From: an uncultured Planctomycetaceae bacterium
Lineage (GTDB): Bacteria > Planctomycetota > Planctomycetia > Pirellulales > JACPPG01
DNA length: 10,304 nt
Direction: 5' to 3'
Assembly (NCBI GenBank): GCA_945957305.1
Contig: CAMFLN010000045.1
Span: 1-10,304, forward strand
A program made the translations under genes and the position numbers. The notes below the pieces were generated by a model. It worked only from the letters and a program-made list of their open reading frames with translations, was not told the DNA's origin and made no database searches. Positions 7,818 through 10,304 of this stretch are shown piece after piece. The number at the start of each line of letters is the position of its first letter. Position 1 is the stretch's first letter.

Positions 7818-8303
7818 TCACGCCGCGGTCGGCAATCGAAACCGCTTCACCGCGGCGATGATGAGCGCAATAAAGACGACCAGCGCCACCAATTGGGCGA
7901 TCGCGAACGGCGGCTCGGTCTGGTTGGGGGCGAGCGCGTGCAAAGCAGGCACCTTGAGAAACGATTGCACGATGAGCACGAAGAAGTTGAGGTACTGCGC
8001 CAAGAGTGCCGTCACGACGAAGACCGGGCGCCAGATCCCCAGCATGCCGAAGCGGTAGCGCGCCGCGATGGCTACGGCTAACACCACCAGCGAGATGATC
8101 CCCAGAATGTGCGACGGCAGCAGCCGCTCGACCGGAAAGAGAAAACCGGTCGCGCTCGTGGCCACGGTCGTTATCAGAAAAACAAGCGTCCAACCGTCCA
8201 AACGCCGTGAGTTGAACAGCCCCCACAAGACGACAAAGCCCGCGGCCAGGCCCACCAGGCTGATCACAACGTGCACGAGGGTGAGAATCGCGAGAGGGGG
8301 CAT
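7818..8303 (-). CDS. Small five-helix integral membrane protein, function unknown
   Basis: A 161-residue, strongly hydrophobic protein with five predicted helices at about 4-30, 37-56, 62-83, 91-116 and 131-155, and a short basic C-terminus (KRFRLP). Notable residues are H11 in helix 1, the segment GFLFPVERLLPSH before helix 3 (H65), and the polar loop KVPALHALAPNQTEPPF (117-133) between helices 4 and 5. From memory this loop and the N-terminal LVHVVISLVGL resemble a widespread bacterial family of uncharacterised membrane proteins; I know no tested function. The ATG at 8303 is fixed by an in-frame TAA 13-15 bases upstream. There is no good Shine-Dalgarno sequence. It follows the TIGR03118-family gene by 73 bases on the same strand and ends at a strong terminator, so co-transcription with that gene is possible. 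Confidence 0.85.
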   Translation of the reverse strand: MPPLAILTLVHVVISLVGLAAGFVVLWGLFNSRRLDGWTLVFLITTVATSATGFLFPVERLLPSHILGIISLVVLAVAIAARYRFGMLGIWRPVFVVTALLAQYLNFFVLIVQSFLKVPALHALAPNQTEPPFAIAQLVALVVFIALIIAAVKRFRLPTAA

Positions 8304-8348
8304 GGTGAGGCTAATTTACGGGAATTTGAGGGGCCAAGGCACCTTATG

Positions 8349-8368
8349 TTTGCGAGTCGCTGCGCAAA
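8349..8368 (-). other. Hairpin between the TIGR03118-family gene and the small membrane protein gene
   Basis: TTTGCG and CGCAAA form a six-base stem around an eight-base loop, nine bases after the stop codon at 8377. No T tract follows, so it is a poor intrinsic terminator. It may attenuate transcription or stabilise the mRNA end, or mean nothing. Confidence 0.3.
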
Positions 8369-8376
8369 GGCAAGGC

Positions 8377-9546
8377 TCAGACTCCCACAATCTTGCCACG
8401 ACTTCGCCGCAGCGCCACGATCGAGAAAAACCCCAGGCCGGCCAGCAGGCAGGTCGACGGTTCGGGCACCGACGTCAGGCTGCCGAAAAGTCCATGCGCT
8501 TCGCCCCCTGGGCCCGCGGTGAAATAGACACGTTGGCTGCTGCCGGCCGAGCCATCGTTGCCCACGGCGAGCCCCCATAATCCGTCAATGCTCAGCGTCG
8601 CGCCGCCGGACAAGGTCAGCGGTCCGTCGTAAGCGTGCGTCGTGGGATTGAAGGCATGGATCGTGCCGTCGCCGAAATTTCCCACCAGCAGGTCGCCGCC
8701 GACACCGGCGAACCCGGCCGGTGCGATCGTCAACCCCCAGGGGGAATTCAACACACCTTGCGAGGCGATGCGGCCCAGCAGGACGCCGCTGGTACTAAAG
8801 GCATCCACGAATCCATGTCCCGCGCCGGCGACGTCGTCGTGTTGCGCGCCGTCTTGCAACGCGTAAGTGACGTACAACGTGCCCCCGAGATTTTCGATAT
8901 TAAAGGGGGCATAGCCTGACGGCAGATTAGGATCGGTGAAGTTCCCCGCCAGATTCGGAGCGCCGGCATTACCTTTTAGGATGTCGATCGTGCCGGCCGC
9001 GAAGTTAGCCGCGTACAGGTACGTACTGCCGCCGACGGTGGCTAGCGCCGCTCCCTTGTAGACGTTGGCGGTGTTCGCGGTTTGCAGAACCTCGGCCGTG
9101 GTGCCCAGCGCCCCGCGCCAACCCGAGATCGTGCCGTCTTCGCTGACGAACAAGAACGCGTCGCCGCCGAACGCGCTCGCCTGATTATTGTAGGCCTCGC
9201 CGGTGACGCTACCATCGCCAGGAATCGTGACCGTCAGGCCGGCCTTGATGGGGGCGTCGTTCGCGGGATTCACGTTGTACAGCGTCACGACACCCGTGGC
9301 ATTGTCCGAGACCCAGAAGGGCCCCCCCGCCGATTGCGACATGCCCCAGGCGTTCTTCAGGTTGCTGTCGGTCAGCGTGGCGGTATTCACGCTTTGATCG
9401 TCGGTCACGAGGTTGGTGACCAGCACCTGTGCATGACCGCGCGACACGCACACTAGCAACAAGATCAACGCAGCACCAAACACTCCACGGCTGTTATGAA
9501 TGACCGGAAGAGAACGCGCGTGATAATTCAACAACGCACGAATCAT
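8377..9546 (-). CDS. TIGR03118-family secreted protein with PEP-CTERM sorting signal
   Basis: A 389-residue exported protein. Residues 1-39 are a signal peptide with a long n-region and a likely cleavage after GHA. The body matches the TIGR03118 family from end to end: LKNAWGMS...GGPFWVSDNATG, FVSEDGTISGWRG, YKGAALATVGG, LYAANFAAGTIDI, FTDPNLPSGYAPFNIENLGG, YVTYALQDGAQHDDVAGAG, SPWGLTIAPAGF, LLVGNFGDGTIHAFNP, IDGLWGLAVGN and YFTAGPGGEAHGLFG. The repeated G/D-rich strands suggest a beta-propeller-like fold (inference). The C-terminus is a textbook exosortase target: VPEPST at 360-365, a hydrophobic helix, then RRSRGK. The protein should be processed by an exosortase and placed at or beyond the cell surface. 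The molecular function of TIGR03118 proteins is unknown. The start is supported by AGGAG seven bases upstream. Confidence 0.93.
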   Translation of the reverse strand: MIRALLNYHARSLPVIHNSRGVFGAALILLLVCVSRGHAQVLVTNLVTDDQSVNTATLTDSNLKNAWGMSQSAGGPFWVSDNATGVVTLYNVNPANDAPIKAGLTVTIPGDGSVTGEAYNNQASAFGGDAFLFVSEDGTISGWRGALGTTAEVLQTANTANVYKGAALATVGGSTYLYAANFAAGTIDILKGNAGAPNLAGNFTDPNLPSGYAPFNIENLGGTLYVTYALQDGAQHDDVAGAGHGFVDAFSTSGVLLGRIASQGVLNSPWGLTIAPAGFAGVGGDLLVGNFGDGTIHAFNPTTHAYDGPLTLSGGATLSIDGLWGLAVGNDGSAGSSQRVYFTAGPGGEAHGLFGSLTSVPEPSTCLLAGLGFFSIVALRRSRGKIVGV

Positions 9547-9553
9547 GAGGAAT

Positions 9554-9558
9554 CTCCT
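9554..9558 (-). promoter_or_regulatory. Ribosome binding site of the TIGR03118-family gene
   Basis: AGGAG on the minus strand, seven bases before the ATG at 9546. It supports this start, which also gives a signal peptide. Confidence 0.7.
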
Positions 9559-9737
9559 GACGAAAAAACGACCAATCGCATGGGATACGTTGCTGCTTCA
9601 AAAAAGAAGCGGAAAGCAGCGTGCCAAGAAAGGCGTCACACGGACACGCCTCGGCTCAGAAACTCGCTCAGTGGCGACATCCCAAGAAACAGGTTTCGAG
9701 AGCGAATCAATGTCCGCTCCCGGGTGCGCTCAGCTAC

Positions 9738-9767
9738 GTTCTACGGGGCTGGCGCGGGGGCCGTCAA
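9738..9767 (-). promoter_or_regulatory. Candidate promoter of the TIGR03118-family gene
   Basis: On the minus strand TTGACG (9762-9767) is followed after 18 bases by TAGAAC (9738-9743), and an AT-rich stretch (GGAATTAAAAGC) lies just upstream like an UP element. It would give a leader of about 185 bases. The -10 matches the usual consensus at only four of six positions, so this is tentative. The rest of the gap 9547-9842 shows no gene. Confidence 0.28.
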
Positions 9768-9809
9768 GCTTTTAATTCCGGCCCAAGCGCGCGCCGCGAC
9801 GACGGCTGG

Positions 9810-9828
9810 CTGCCATGCGGCGTGGCAG
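9810..9828 (-). terminator. Hairpin downstream of the DUF1501 gene, weak terminator candidate
   Basis: CTGCCA and TGGCAG form a six-base stem around a seven-base GC-rich loop, 14 bases after the stop codon at 9843. No T tract follows, so intrinsic termination is uncertain. Confidence 0.3.
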
Positions 9829-9842
9829 AATCGGGGTTAGGC

Positions 9843-10304
9843 CTAAATGATCTCGCCCACCACGCGTGCCTCGCGGCCGGCCGTGATCTGCTGCTCGCGG
9901 CCGCTGTGCAGGTACGATAGCTGCCGATGGTCCAGGCCGAAGAGCTGTAACAGCGTGGCCTGAAAGTCGTTCGGCGTCATCACGTTGGTCACCGCACGAT
10001 GGCCGAACTCGTCGGTCTCGCCGTAGGTCATGCCCGGCCGGAAACCGCCGCCGGCGACCCAGATGCTAAAACCCTGCCCGTTGTGGTCGCGTCCGGCCTT
10101 ATTGGCGTCGCCGTGATTTCAGTGACCGGCAGTCGGCCGATCTCGCCTCCCCAGTGCACGACCGTCGAATCGAGCATGCCGCGCTGCTTGAGGTCTTTCA
10201 CGAGCGCCGCCGACGGTTTATCGGTGCGCCGACAAATGGCCGGCAGGCTGTTGCGGATATCGGTGTGACTGTCCCACGGTTGTCCGCCATGAAACAGTTG
10301 CACG
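9843..10304 (-). CDS. DUF1501 protein, C-terminal part, with an apparent -1 frameshift (5' end outside window)
   Basis: DUF1501 proteins have an alkaline-phosphatase/sulfatase-like fold, are often secreted and are very abundant in planctomycetes, commonly next to DUF1549/DUF1553 genes; their function is not established. Frame 1 (10303 leftward) reads [13 protein letters not shown]..., [19 protein letters not shown], then [15 protein letters not shown]. It then turns into unrelated sequence and stops near 10025. The family sequence continues in another frame from about 10118: [39 protein letters not shown], then the typical C-terminus up to the TAG at 9843-9845. Adding one A to the AAA run (TTT at 10117-10119 on the plus strand) would join the frames as VTE-NHGDAN, as expected for the family. 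This is a homopolymer sequencing error or a recent inactivating mutation. If the mutation is real, the product loses its conserved C-terminus. Confidence 0.85.

Noticed and set aside
7609..8226. 205-codon open frame on the minus strand
   Set aside because: It is an out-of-frame shadow of the small membrane protein gene and runs through its strong terminator.
9837..9846. Perfect palindrome TTAGGCCTAA over the DUF1501 stop codon
   Set aside because: It is too short to be meaningful, has no loop for a terminator and has no second copy nearby.

Overview
The window looks like chromosomal DNA from a planctomycete, probably a Pirellulales-type lineage. The evidence is the combination of a DUF1501 protein, a TIGR03118-family secreted protein with a PEP-CTERM sorting tail, a multi-PAS orphan histidine kinase, high GC and loosely packed genes. 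This placement is an inference from gene content; no rRNA or other marker gene is present. I see no tRNA, rRNA, CRISPR array, insertion sequence or phage gene.

Layout: (1) 1-538, minus strand: 5' part of a secreted GH16-like (laminarinase/concanavalin A-like fold) protein that runs off the left edge; its presumed acid/base glutamate is replaced by Gln. (2) 539-1420: a long divergent intergenic region with short inverted repeats and no convincing gene. (3) 1421-3727, plus strand: a membrane sensor histidine kinase with an N-terminal helical module, coiled coil, three PAS domains and a NarX/DesK-type HisKA_3 plus HATPase output. (4) 3756-7339, minus strand: two large tandem paralogous polytopic membrane proteins that I cannot assign to a known function, probably one transcript. 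(5) 7340-7817: intergenic region containing a clear intrinsic terminator. (6) 7818-8303, minus strand: a small five-helix membrane protein. (7) 8377-9546, minus strand: a TIGR03118-family PEP-CTERM protein. (8) 9843-10304, minus strand: the C-terminal part of a DUF1501 protein, interrupted by an apparent one-base deletion.

No single pathway links these genes. The common theme is the cell envelope: secreted or surface proteins (GH16-like, TIGR03118), membrane proteins of unknown role, and a membrane sensor. The kinase has no response regulator gene beside it here, so its partner must lie elsewhere. The most distinctive element is the tandem pair of about 580-residue membrane proteins, whose N-terminal segments are 65/90 identical by direct count while the rest diverges more.
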